Of a stretch of 13,049 bases of DNA, positions 1-8,957 are shown piece after piece (position 1 is the first letter of the stretch; the number at the start of each line of letters is the position of its first letter). The notes under the pieces are model-generated. The model ran no database searches. It worked only from the letters and a program-made list of their open reading frames with translations, and was not told the origin of the DNA. Where the stretch lies: contig NWUY0300030881.1 in NCBI GenBank assembly GCA_004151065.3, positions 38,687-51,735 of the forward strand, in the 5' to 3' direction. Both the position numbers and the translations under genes were made by a program. Source of the DNA: Larix sibirica (lineage: Eukaryota > Streptophyta > Pinopsida > Pinales > Pinaceae).

Positions 1-281
1 TATTGCTCTGCGATCCTGTTTTTCTAACAAGCTTGTTATGACTAACATGAAGTTGCAGTAGTTGGTTAGAGCAGACAGTGGTAAGAAATGCCAGATTTCT
101 AATATAATTGTTTGTAAAGGGCATCTCCCTATTTTAAGATGGATCATGGCGTAGTCAATGCAAATTGTGTCACAACATTTGATTCCTCTGAAAATTAATA
201 TGGTGGTGCATGATGGTGTATTTTTATTTATCACTTATGTGATGGCTTCACAAGAAAACCCACTTTGTTGTTGCAAGTTCT
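1..281. other. gene-free flank left of the MITE
   Basis: AT-rich plant-type DNA. Short open frames here do not resemble any protein family I know, and one of them runs into the transposon at 290. I see no RNA gene or promoter. The last bases (282-289) form the left copy of the target-site duplication described with the MITE. Confidence 0.6.
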
Positions 282-289
282 GTTTCTTA

Positions 290-653
290 CAGTGTTCCAT
301 GGGGATGCGCCCTGCAGGGTCGGGGACGTGCTCCCCATGTCCCGGAGACAGGAGACTCCTAGCGAAATGTTTCCCCAACTTGCTCCCCCGAGATCTTTAT
401 TTTTTCCATTATTTTTACTTTTTACAATCCCTACTTGGTACTATTTCGAAAATAAATCAATGTATTTAGTATTTACATTGCACAATCATGAATATACATC
501 ATATGAATTATTAGTTTTGGTATTTTTATAATTTTAGAGATGTTCCCCCATCCCCCATGAATTTCCCCAAAATTTGGGGGTGTTTCCACATGTCCCCAAT
601 GTGAGTTTCCTTGCTCCCGCACTTCCAAGTCTCGGAAACTTGGGGGAACACTG
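290..653. mobile_element. hAT-type non-autonomous transposon (MITE), 364 bp
   Basis: The element starts with CAGTGTTCC (290-298) and ends with its exact reverse complement GGAACACTG (645-653). It is flanked by a perfect 8-bp direct repeat, GTTTCTTA, at 282-289 and 654-661. Eight-bp target duplications and CAGTG-type ends are characteristic of the hAT superfamily. At 364 bp it is too short for a transposase and I see no coding trace of one, so it would have been mobilised in trans. The interior has many runs of C or G (for example around 541-600 and 641-646), much more GC-rich in patches than the flanks. Apparent open frames crossing it on the plus strand have no protein-like features. The perfect ends and duplication suggest fairly recent insertion. 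The termini are seen directly; the superfamily call follows from duplication length and end sequence. Confidence 0.87.
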
Positions 654-661
654 GTTTCTTA

Positions 662-1044
662 TTTATCTTGCAGGAGTGGAAAGATTCTAAAACTTGGAAT
701 TGTTTGGATTTGTGAAAGATTCTATAGCACTTATGGAAGCCTTGCTATTCACAAAGGTGTCTAATATATTATGTCCATTGGTTTTGTAAAAAGATTGAGA
801 TTTCAGTCCAGTTTAGAAAATACCATCAGTTGAAAATTGGCTTCATTGGCAACACATACATGGGAAATACATAACAGAGCAGCAGTTAATAAGAATCACG
901 AAGATGATGTATCTACTTGCAGTACAAGTGGATCCTCAAAATCAACAGTGCAGTGTGATTTTTTTAGATTGCATCAAAGCAGTATTTGTTCTTGAAAAGC
1001 ACTCAACCATTTGAGGTAGCTTACCGGGCTACACACATACACCT
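662..1044. other. gene-free stretch between MITE and SINE-like repeat
   Basis: No protein-like open frame on either strand, no recognisable RNA gene, and no clear repeat boundary. Composition is like the rest of the flanks. Confidence 0.55.
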
Positions 1045-1162
1045 TAATGGGTCTAAGGGTTAAGAATATGGATTTTCTCCTTGGAGGTCACATGTTTGAA
1101 TCAAAAGGGGGTTAAGAATATGGATTTCCTCTTTGCAGGTCACATGTTTGAATCAAAAGGGG
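1045..1162 (+). repeat. tRNA-derived SINE-like fragment with 52-bp tandem duplication
   Basis: Two adjacent copies of a 52-bp unit lie at 1057-1108 and 1109-1162, each beginning GGGTTAAGAATATGGATTT and ending in GTTTGAATCAAAAGGG; they differ at a few positions. Each unit ends in TGTTTGAATC, close to an RNA polymerase III B box (GGTTCGAATC). The sequence just before and into copy 1, GGGTCTAAGGGTTAAG, resembles an A box, and A-to-B spacing of about 35-40 bases is normal for tRNA-like promoters. This suggests a decayed tRNA-related SINE or tRNA pseudogene whose right half was duplicated. The duplication is seen directly; the SINE identity is inferred, and I see no target duplication. Confidence 0.55.
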
Positions 1163-2407
1163 ATTAGGGTATGTGCACCTCCATATACTAAGTAGTGAAA
1201 TCACTATGTGAAGGGGTTCCCTTGTTCCACAAACAAGATCCCATATGATCAATTCAAAAACACATGCAATACAATAAACATTTTCACAATTTCTTTTAAA
1301 AATAAAATTAAAAATTCTTATTATGCATAAAACGTTGTGTTAACTTCATGTGTAGATGGATAAAATACACATAAAAGACATGCACAATAAAAAACAATTA
1401 TAACATTTAAAATTCATAACATACAAAAACATGTACAAATTAATACAATATATCAATGCACTTACAAAAGTAACCAACCAAATATATATGAAATAACAAA
1501 TATAGATGGATTTTAGTTTTATTTTAAAATTTTAAGTGAAGTTGTGAAAATGCATCTTTATGTACCAAATAATTTAACAACGTGCACATCTAGCATTTTA
1601 CAAAAAAGAGGGTGGAAAAAATATGGACCACCACCATCAGGTCATAAGGAGGTTTATAAAGTTTCTATGATGTTCTCCATTGATTCTATTTTTAATCAAG
1701 TCAATACATTACAGATGGCATATAATGTCAAAACATAAGGTATATATCTTTGTATATCCCATTGCTATTTTAGCTAATTAAGTTATTAGGTCAATAGTTT
1801 GGAAAATAAAGGATATGTAAACTCTGAATTCATCTAATAAGAGCAGACCTCCCTAGGTCAAACCTTTGTACTCTCTACAAATAAATTCAAAAATCAAGGT
1901 GGTGTATTAAAGATATAAAATCATTGACTCAAAAACCAATAAAAATTATTGGCAGTGAGCCAAGTACCAAAAACAATAAGCATCATTAAAATCCACCTCG
2001 TAGGGGGCACACACACAAGACATTAATTAAGCATAAGCTACTCACACTCAAAGATTCAAAGCATCATCATGGGCCAACTAGCTATATGAGGCAGCTTATC
2101 AACAACTAATGACCTCCATCTATCATCATTCTCCACCAATGATTTAGCTATTTTAGAGATGGCAAATAGGATACAAGGTGTCTTCTTGTCTAGACATTGT
2201 TGCGGGGCTTTGTTGTTGAATAGCTAAGGCTTTCACACTTGAAAAAAATCCCCATATATCATTTTGGATTGAATTTTTTTGAATCCTTTTGAAGTTCCAA
2301 AACATTCTATCTAAACTTTCTACCCATAATCAAGGAGAGAGTAAGTAGGAAGAATGTAAATAACACAAGGATATAAACAACTACATGAAAGGTTAGGGAA
2401 TCTATCT
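1163..2407. other. gene-free AT-rich region between SINE-like repeat and viral 3' end
   Basis: Very AT-rich from 1240 to 1520, with many short A and T runs. The longest plus-strand frame (1544-1738, 64 codons) has no recognisable domain, signal or neighbour support and I do not call it a gene. No tRNA, rRNA or clear repeat is visible. The right part (roughly 2000-2407) could hold viral intergenic sequence downstream of the polyprotein, but nothing identifies it as viral. Confidence 0.55.
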
Positions 2408-3419
2408 TTAGACATGGTCACATGCATTCATGCAGGAATCAGCGTACCATTTATTTACTTGTAGTATGAAATCTTTGCAATGCGGATCAAATCTTGCCAA
2501 AAGTCGAGGAAGTGCCTCGAGTTTCAAAGATTCCTAGTCCTTGTAAGGCCACTCTATCATGTCCTCATACAGATGACCATATTTCCTCTCATATGTGGGA
2601 TCCCACATCTTAGTGTAGATACTCCATAGGATGATTCTTTGTCGCTAGCGTACTTGTACCTTCACTTTAACTTTGACAAGCCACTAAAACTTGTGATTGA
2701 TGAAGACAGAAGATGCTTGTCGTCACACTGTATTGATATTCATGTCCTTCACCTTTGTGCATGGGATGCAGAACCTGGCATGCTCATATTGAATTATGGC
2801 GGGGTCCACTCCGCTTCTGCTGAGACCAAAGTCATTCCGCCAATAGTCTGTCCAATCAGGAATATTTTCTAATGTATAAGATCTTTGGAGTCCAAATTTG
2901 ATTAAAGTATAATATTCCTGCTCTTTGTTGTCCTTTTTCAAAAACTTCCACCATAAGGATTGGTATTTTCTATAGTTGATATCGGTGAGCGGGAAATTCA
3001 GAACATGATCTTGCTGTGGCTAGGTTGATAGGCTCCGTATGTGGTTTATACAATAGTACTCTTTCTGCAGTCTTCTCCCTGTCATTTCAGTACTAATGAG
3101 TCTCAAGTCCTGAAAATTTGTTCTCAGCACATGGGAGGCATCCAATGCTTGTCTGAGTTGTCTCCCAAACACCATATTAGGTACTTCACATGTAGACATT
3201 GGATATCTACGATGCTCAGGAACTAAATCTATCAATAGGTTTGGATGCTGGAGATTCTCATCTAGAATTACTGACGACCTTAGCTGCCATGTAGGCTTCC
3301 ATTCGTTTGCATAGTCTTCCCAGGACATTTCTTCGCTGACATGTCTCCATGAGTCAACTCCATTTTGCCACTCTGTTATGATCATCATGCAGGAAGGTGC
3401 TGTATTCCTGTATGAAGCC
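2408..3419 (-). pseudogene. Trp-rich C-terminal extension of the polyprotein
   Basis: The frame carrying the end of RNase H runs on for about 335 codons to TAA at 2408-2410, interrupted by TAG 3020-3022, TGA 2723-2725, TAG 2684-2686, TAG 2645-2647 and TAG 2534-2536. Protein-like character persists between the stops: DSWRHVSEEMSWEDYANEW, VPNMVFGRQLRQALDASH, YQSLWWKFLKKDNKEQEYY, IPDWTDYWRNDFGLS, then FINHKF and MWDPTYERKYGHLYEDM. All interruptions leave the frame unchanged, which argues that it was one coding sequence. Several caulimovirids have extra coding sequence after RNase H, but I cannot name this domain. The region beyond 2723 is the weakest part; its limit may be earlier. Confidence 0.72.
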
Positions 3420-3704
3420 TGGAAGTGTTCCCTAGTGAGGAAATTTGCAGTACAATTCTGAATACCTTTAGTATGTTTGACTTCAAATTCATATTGGGAG
3501 AACATTGCTTGCCACGTGGCAAATTTTGCTTTTGCCGTGGAATTTTTTATTGGATTTTCAAGGACAAATTTCATGGCTTGCCTATCTATTCTGATAATTT
3601 TTTTTTGTTCATGAGGTGGATCTCGAACTTAGAGATAGCATTTAGGCAGGCCTTTATTTCCATATCAATAGTGTGGTATCTCTTCTGGGCATCATTCCAA
3701 AGTC
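3420..3704 (-). pseudogene. RNase H, frameshifted twice, last catalytic Asp lost
   Basis: The RNase H that removes RNA template during reverse transcription. After the frameshift near 3705 a second frame has the catalytic Glu in HTIDMEIKACLNA (around 3660). A nine-T run (3598-3606; A run on the coding strand) marks a second frameshift, after which a third frame carries the third Asp region (IIRIDRQAM) and the conserved C-terminal part with FEVKHTKG. The final motif, normally an Asp before a Leu-Thr/Ser-Arg, reads ANFLTRE: Asn replaces the expected catalytic Asp. Enzyme activity would be lost even without the frame breaks. Confidence 0.93.
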
Positions 3705-5231
3705 CGAGGCATACCAAACTATTTCTTCATCCTCATCGTTATAGTCCTTTCTGCACTGTTTTAGGACTGCTCCCCACCCTTCATCAGATGCATCTGTTTC
3801 TATTATTTTCATCAAATCCTCATCTATGATGTGGAGTATGGGCAGAGTTTTCACCTTTTGTTTAATTCTTTTGACTGCATTAGTATGATTTTCCGACCAT
3901 GGAGGAGGATTTTTGCTTAACCTTTCATTTAGCAGCTTCCTGTCTTTTGCACAATTTTCATAGTATGCCGCCACATAATTCAGACACCCTAGAAACCTCT
4001 GGAGTTGTTTCTTATCTAGGATGATGTTAGGAAATTTATCAGCAAAATCTATGGCATGTTGTTGGACTTCTATTTTGCCGTTCTTGATTTTTTGTCCCAG
4101 AAATTCAATTTCTGTTTGGAACAACTTCATCTTCTTCTCAGATAGGATGAACCCATTCTAGTATATTACATGCAATAAGGTTTTCAAATGCTTGATATGT
4201 TCTTCAATTGACTTAGAGAAAACCAAGATGTCGTCAATGTATACCATTAACCAATGTAGGTAGGGTTCCAGGATTGATTCCATGATTCTCTGAAACTCAG
4301 AAGGAGCATGCTTAACGCCAAATGGAATCACTCTGCACTCAAAATTCCCATGAGGCACGTTGAAGGTAGTCTTATGCTGGTCTTCTGGTATGAATCCAAT
4401 TTGACAAAACCCAGATTTGAGGTCGAATTGAGAGAAAACCTTGGCACCTGCTACCCTCTTTATTAAGTCGGCCTTGTTTGGAATGGGGTATCGAACCCAT
4501 TCTAGTGCATCATTGAGAGGTTTATAATTGATCACCATCCTCGGTACCCCTCTTACTTGCTCAGAGTGTTTGTTGACATAGAACGCGGAGCAAGACCATT
4601 GGCTCCTTGATGGTCTGATCAATCCTTTCTTTAGAAGGCCTTGGATTTCTTCTGGATAAAATCTCCTGGTTTCTGCATTCATAGGAATGACTCTACCTCG
4701 GTTGGGATTTCCTTTGAAGTCATGTTTGTACTTAAGCCCCACCTGGAATTGTTTTCGGTGCCAAAATGCATTTGGAACTTCATGGCACACTTTCTCAATA
4801 AAATCTTGTTTGATTTGCTGGATTTTAGGCTGCCACTCTGGCCCTTGGATTTCCCGGGATATCCTCAGATCATGTTCTGTTTTTTTAATGGTCTTGATTT
4901 GGTTCCTCTTATCCTTAATTCTTTCTTTGATTTCCAACACTGGGCTTGAGACCTCCATTTTCCAAACAGATGTATTTGCCTGTTCCGGCGAGATAAATGG
5001 CAGGAATTCAGTCTTATTTTTTATTGTAATAAAATATCCCAATCTACTTTTATCATCTCTGGTAGTCCCATGTGGGATAGTAGTTGCTAAGAGGCTGGTT
5101 CCTATGACACAGTCGTTCGGCAACTCATCATCAGTGAAGAAAAATGTACAATTTATATAGTACCTGGAAATGCAGACTCTGCAGCTCTTGCACTGGTATT
5201 CTATGAGTTTTAATCCTCCAAACCCAGTTAC
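3705..5231 (-). pseudogene. reverse transcriptase with first part of RNase H, one nonsense codon
   Basis: Reverse transcriptase that would copy the pregenomic RNA to DNA. From 5231 one frame holds the end of the protease and a connector with DELPNDCVIGTS; the RT proper follows, with EEIQGLLKKGLIRPS at the fingers, WSCSAFYV, RMVINYKPLND, SQFDLKSGF (first catalytic Asp), a PFGVKHAPSEFQ turn, then YIDDILVFS (the YxDD catalytic box, here YIDD). A TAG at 4158-4160 interrupts the frame just after HLKTLLHVIY. The same frame resumes with FLGQKI and LQRFLGCLNYVAAYY (thumb/connection), and reaches the first RNase H Asp in TDASDEGWGAVL. A frameshift follows near 3705. The domain is far better preserved than the flanks. 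The nearest start-like codon is TTG at 5121-5123, but this is an internal polyprotein segment. Confidence 0.97.
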
Positions 5232-5555
5232 AACTTACTGGTAGGTGAATTCTTTCCCAGTAATTTGGATCCACGAATTTTCTTTTTAGGAAACATTGGT
5301 CTGCTCCTGAGTCCATCAATGCTCTTACCTGTATTTCTTCTTCATGGATTTTTATTTTGATAATTACAACAGTCTTCTGGTGAGTGACCATTGTTAGGAT
5401 CTTCATCCCTGAATCTTCTTCCGATGCTTCCTTTTGACATCCTGGTGGCTGGTGTTGCAGGACTATCTCCATTTGCTTCTGGAGGACTTTGACCTCTTTT
5501 GCTAGCTTTCTGTGTTCTTTGTGTAACATTTCAAGGTCTAGCTTGGGTCTTTATT
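5232..5555 (-). pseudogene. coiled coil plus aspartic protease
   Basis: Retropepsin-like protease that would process the polyprotein. The block begins with a short coiled coil (LDLEMLHKEHRKLAKEVKVL, with continuing leucine/valine heptads), then a Gln/Pro/Glu linker, then the protease: the active-site loop is ALMDSGADQCFLKR, matching the D-S/T-G-A consensus, preceded by the usual hydrophobic strand. The start is a frame change near 5552 relative to the preceding segment. The frame stays open to a TGA at 5131-5133, but from about 5236 the protease-like sequence (a VTGFGG turn) moves into the frame of the reverse transcriptase, so the true continuation crosses an indel there. Active-site residues are intact, the frame is not. 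Confidence 0.92.
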
Positions 5556-6288
5556 TCAGTTTTTCTTGGAGAATTGGGTATACATTTTTCTGGAATGCTG
5601 GTAGTTTGGATGCTGCCCAATCCCATCTTTTCTCAGTTTGCACTGTTTCTGAATGTGATTCTTCTCCAGAGTCTGAGATGCATTTCCTTCTGATCTTTCC
5701 CTTTGCAGACTCCTTTTTCCTTTCTCTTGGCTTAGAAAGATCTCATTGAAGGATTCTATCATTTCATCCTTCTTCATTCCTTCTTTCATTTGGGCAATTG
5801 CTTTTGTCATCAAAGTTTGAGCATCTTCAGTTGATGTCTCCATAAGGCAGGTGGTTTCATTTCCTTGTATTGCCTCAACTTTCTGGCTGTTCCATGCTAG
5901 GAATAATCTTTGATCGTCTGAATCAGGTGAACTTCCTGATTCATACGTTTGGATTTATTCTTGGCAGTCAGCACATTGGTCTCCACATTTGCAGGGTGCT
6001 TCATACAGATCTTGAATGTGCATAAGTTGTGTATCTGTATTATTTCTTTCAGAAGATGACTCAGTACCAGACTCATATTCTATTTCTGAGTCTTTTTGTG
6101 CTATCATACACTATTGTCCTTTTGGGGCTCCCCTTCTTGGATATCCTCTAAATTTATCCTGATGATGAGCCTGACTTAGAGGCTTGAAACGTCTACTCCT
6201 TTCACAACGCAGCTATCCTCCCTCTGTATATTTTTCTACATATATCACCATGAACAACTATCATCTATTGGCTCGGCCTTGGGAAATA
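5556..6288 (-). pseudogene. acidic, Ser-rich and Cys-containing segment between capsid and protease
   Basis: After a frame change somewhere between 6291 and about 6210, the frame used by the movement protein is protein-like again to the TGA at 5556-5558, with a TAG at 6111-6113 and a TAA at 5955-5957. In order: a basic Gly/Arg-rich patch (FRGYPRRGAPKGQ), an acidic Ser/Glu patch (EIEYESGTESSSER), a compact Cys cluster CKCGDQCADC (5964-5993), another acidic patch (SGSSPDSDD), then a helical Lys/Glu-rich stretch with METSTEDAQTLMTK (from 5843). Sequence between 6288 and 6210 is stop-rich in all frames. I know no named domain for it; by position it resembles the variable capsid-protease linker of caulimovirids. 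Confidence 0.65.
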
Positions 6289-6402
6289 CTATTTCTCTTT
6301 CTGACCAATTTCTTTTGGGCCTGCTTGGTGCTCCTGCTTCTTAGGACACCTTGGTGTTGTGTGTCCATTCTTTCCATAATAGTAACAAGTAATTTTTCTA
6401 TA
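6289..6402 (-). pseudogene. coat protein zinc knuckle with one Cys lost
   Basis: In frame with the capsid C-terminus, after the TAG at 6403-6405, lies CYYYGKNGHTTPRC (6387 down to 6346). This is a CX2CX4HX4C retroviral-type knuckle, which binds packaged nucleic acid, except that the second Cys is Tyr (TAT at 6376-6378). TGT to TAT is a single G-to-A change, i.e. C-to-T on the other strand, as with the other decay in this element. A Lys/Gln/Glu-rich tail follows to TAG at 6289-6291. Zinc binding would be impaired. Confidence 0.9.
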
Positions 6403-7769
6403 CTAGGGTGCTTTTTCTTCCTTGGATCCTGTTTGATGGCTGGGTTCTCTTTTGGGTTTGTTCCCTTTTCTTTTGTGCATCTTCTTTCTCTGGTAGTAAG
6501 GAGCTTCTTCATTTTGCCAGAATGTTCTTCTTTTTGTTGGTTTTTTCTTTGGAGGTTCTATGCCAAATCTTTCACATAACTCTTTACCCCGTTGGAAAGA
6601 GGAGTGTTGGGCAATGTCTTTCTCTAGCTTGATTTGCTCACAGTGCTCCAAAAATATTTTTTTAGCAGCATTACGAAATTGTCCCCATGTGTGTTTAGTA
6701 ATATCTTTATCAAATCTACTATGGAGCTTTTCTCTGAAGCCAGTAGGGAGGCCAAGAAATACTCGTCTTTAAAAAACTTCTCTTCACCTTCAGCTGGTTC
6801 AATTTGGTAGATACTTCGGATCCACTGCTTATGGTACCAGTGGAATTGTGTAGCAGACTTGATTTTTAATCGAAGGAGAACTTGCCTGTGTTTCTTCTGA
6901 ATATATATTCTTGATCCACACCATTCAACAATGATTTCAACAATTAATTCCCCTATGTAATTGCTGCTGTTAAAGCTACTGGTGATAATCCTAGCTACTG
7001 TACATTCTTCCTTCTTCTCTAGGGGAATATATTGGTTCCACCATGTTGCCAGAATGCCATTGAACCCTGCTATGATAGTCTCAGTAGCTTCTGTAGGGGA
7101 CATTTTGAGAGAAGCAGTATAGGATTTATAGCAGGTCATCATTTTCCCACAGAGATCAACGATCTCTTGCTCATTCTTGTTATCTATCTCCCAAGCATAA
7201 AATTTGTTTACATTATATGATTCTTGGTGGGAGTAGTATTCCTTAACCATATTTGGTGGGATGAAATTCCTTGGTTTGTCATTTGTCCATGTGGGCATTG
7301 CAACTGGATATTTTAGATCTGCAACAAGCAAAGCGACTTCCTTCCCAGATGAGGATTCTGTTTTAGTGCTTTTGGGAGATCCAGTGCCTATAGCAGAACT
7401 TGCTAGTGGATACAGAGATCCCATATGCATCTTATAAGGGTCGAGAATATTCTTCATATTGTCCTCATTGTTTTTCTTAGCTATGAGTACAAATGCATCT
7501 CCTACATTTGTATCAAGATCCCCTATCATTTCTGCTAATTCATCTTTTGATGTTTCAGTTATCATTCTTATTTCATCAGCAGAAACTTGTTGACTGGTCT
7601 GGTTCTGGACATCTGCTCGTACATGCTTAATTTCTTCATGTATTCTTTGACAAAGAACATGTAGAGCTTCAACTTGTGTAACTCTAGGCATTTTATTTTG
7701 GATTTCCAAATTTTGTAGGGCTACACCTTTCAGGGTTAGATTGGTCCAGTTGGCTTGTTCTGGCAAGTC
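6403..7769 (-). pseudogene. coat protein (capsid) region, frameshifted near 6770
   Basis: Capsid protein region of the polyprotein. The 7769-6775 part opens with a helical, heptad-like stretch (about residues 30-75 of this block), passes a Ser/Thr-rich patch, then enters the core, which includes ATWWNQYIP and a later Trp/Tyr-rich helix (HWYHKQWIRSIYQIEP). Near a six-A run at 6771-6776 the coding frame shifts; the conserved capsid C-terminus continues in the other frame to 6406, with a leucine-proline-glycine turn (FLGLPTGFREK), a Trp-Gly motif (KHTWGQF), a Cys-containing helix (LEHCEQIKLEKD) and ELCERFGIEP, followed by a Lys/Arg-rich basic tail. The order hydrophobic turn, helix with Cys, FG motif, basic tail, zinc knuckle is the caulimovirid coat protein pattern. 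A TAG at 6403-6405 separates it from the knuckle. Confidence 0.88.
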
Positions 7770-8150
7770 CTATTTTGTGGGATTAAGAATAATGGGTGCT
7801 GCAGGAGCAGTTCCATCCTCATACTGGAGTTTGATTGGGCAAAAAGGAGGGAAATTTGTATTTGTATAGATTTCTTTTCCTTCATTAGAAATCCACAAAT
7901 GTCCCTTCACAGTTCTCTGCCCTACCAACTTTTGAGGGAATTCTTCATGAGGATTGGATCCTGACTGCATCATAGCCAGAGTTTGGGAAAACTGTTTCCT
8001 CCATTCAAAGAAGGAGATCCACTTATTTTTTGCAGACATCTCAAAATGCCATCTTCGACATAGCTTGTTCTGTTTAGTAGTACCTGTGGTTTTGTAGAAT
8101 TCATCAGCATTAGGGTGTGTATGCAAGTCCCAATAAAACAGTTTTTTCAT
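7770..8150 (-). pseudogene. N-terminal coat-protein-proximal segment
   Basis: An open frame of 126 codons starting at an ATG (8148-8150), although the same frame is already protein-like upstream, so this ATG is probably internal. It has a Trp/Phe/His-rich first half (FYWDLHTHPN, WISFFEWRKQF) and a Pro-rich tail ending in a TAG at 7770-7772; beyond that stop the same frame continues directly into the coat protein. I recognise no named domain. In caulimovirids the region before the coat protein core is variable and often removed in processing, which fits here. Confidence 0.6.
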
Positions 8151-8561
8151 GATCTGATCCTTGGGATTGAATGGTGAATGTCATGAATTTATTGTTTCGA
8201 AGCCCTCTTTCTGAGCCAAGGACGGTTCTTTTATTCCTTTCACTTTACAGGGCCTGAGTCTAGAAGGAGGTAGTCCTTCAACCTTGTATCATCTTATAGC
8301 AGCTTTGTATTCCTCAGATTGTTTTTGGGTTTCAGCTAACCTCATCTTTTCTTCTAGAGCTTCTCTGGTCTGAGGAAGGTATCCGAGGTGTTACCATGTT
8401 CTCTTTGTATTGACAAAAGTGTATTTAATCTTTCGGTACCATCTGCTATTTTATATTTTGGTAATTATTCTACTTGTGATGCCTTTACAAAGTTTTCTAT
8501 CCACCAATCTGAAGGAGTGGAAGCAATAAAGAAACTTCCATGAGATTCATGCGGACAGTGG
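8151..8561 (-). pseudogene. polyprotein linker between movement protein and coat protein, frameshifted
   Basis: From about 8558 to 8357 the protein-like reading is in a different frame from the movement protein (it contains SDWWIENFVKASQ and one TAA at 8465-8467, and ends at TAG 8354-8356). From about 8390 down to 8151 the original frame is protein-like again, starting around YLPQTREALEEK and broken by TGA at 8289-8291 and TGA at 8181-8183. The second part begins as a charged, probably helical stretch rich in Glu, Lys and Gln, then becomes Lys/Pro-rich. It runs without a gap into the coat protein segment at 8150. The frame switches near 8560 and between 8357 and 8395 indicate indels. Function unknown; assigned by continuity. 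Confidence 0.6.
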
Positions 8562-8957
8562 CTAAGTGGGGATTGGTTCACATTCTAGATTTGGACAGGC
8601 TGGATATTTTTGTGTTTTTATCTCAGATAATGGTTCTGAGGACTTATTTGGTGGTACCAAAATGTTGCAAGATGGACATAAAATAGAAAAGGGTATATTT
8701 ACAGGTATTTGGGGGTGTATACAAGCAAGAGATTTTAGCTGGCGTTCTTTTTGAAGGCACTGTTGTCTTGACAACGCAGGGGATGGAGATGAGGATTCAC
8801 CATGCTGGGATGGAAAGCTCCGGGGATGCCAGATAGGACGAGAGGGAAACTGAATGATATCATGGGTGCCCGTTTCTTGGATAGCAAAGGATGATGTGAT
8901 TACTGTTGGAGCAATTAGTTTGGTATCATTGAGGACCCATTCAGTTGGGAAAGACAA
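8562..8957 (-). pseudogene. Cys-rich segment following the movement protein
   Basis: Same frame as the movement protein, beyond the TAG at 8958-8960 and closed by TAG at 8562-8564, so originally continuous with it. About 130 codons. The first two thirds are Ser/Pro/Gln-rich and probably disordered. The last third has two Cys pairs, CPSC (8667-8678) and CPNLEC (8580-8597), separated by 23 residues, a spacing that could bind zinc. In another frame immediately downstream (8545-8560) there is a short HCPHESH motif, suggesting that the Cys/His-rich region continues across a frameshift near 8560. I do not recognise the domain; zinc binding is inference. No initiator codon is needed or present, since this would be an internal polyprotein segment. 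Confidence 0.65.

Noticed and set aside
158-531. Two overlapping plus-strand frames of about 90-100 codons
   Set aside because: They cross the boundary of the hAT MITE and have no protein-like features.
4641-5160. Long plus-strand frames across the reverse transcriptase
   Set aside because: They are antisense shadows of a clear RT on the minus strand and have biased Phe/Leu/Ser composition.
6184-6632. Plus-strand hydrophobic frames resembling membrane proteins
   Set aside because: They are the complement of the Lys/Glu-rich capsid C-terminus, which reads as Phe/Leu-rich on the other strand.
8562-8957. Separate gene starting with TTG at 8957
   Set aside because: TTG is only the first codon after an in-frame TAG; the segment continues the movement protein frame.
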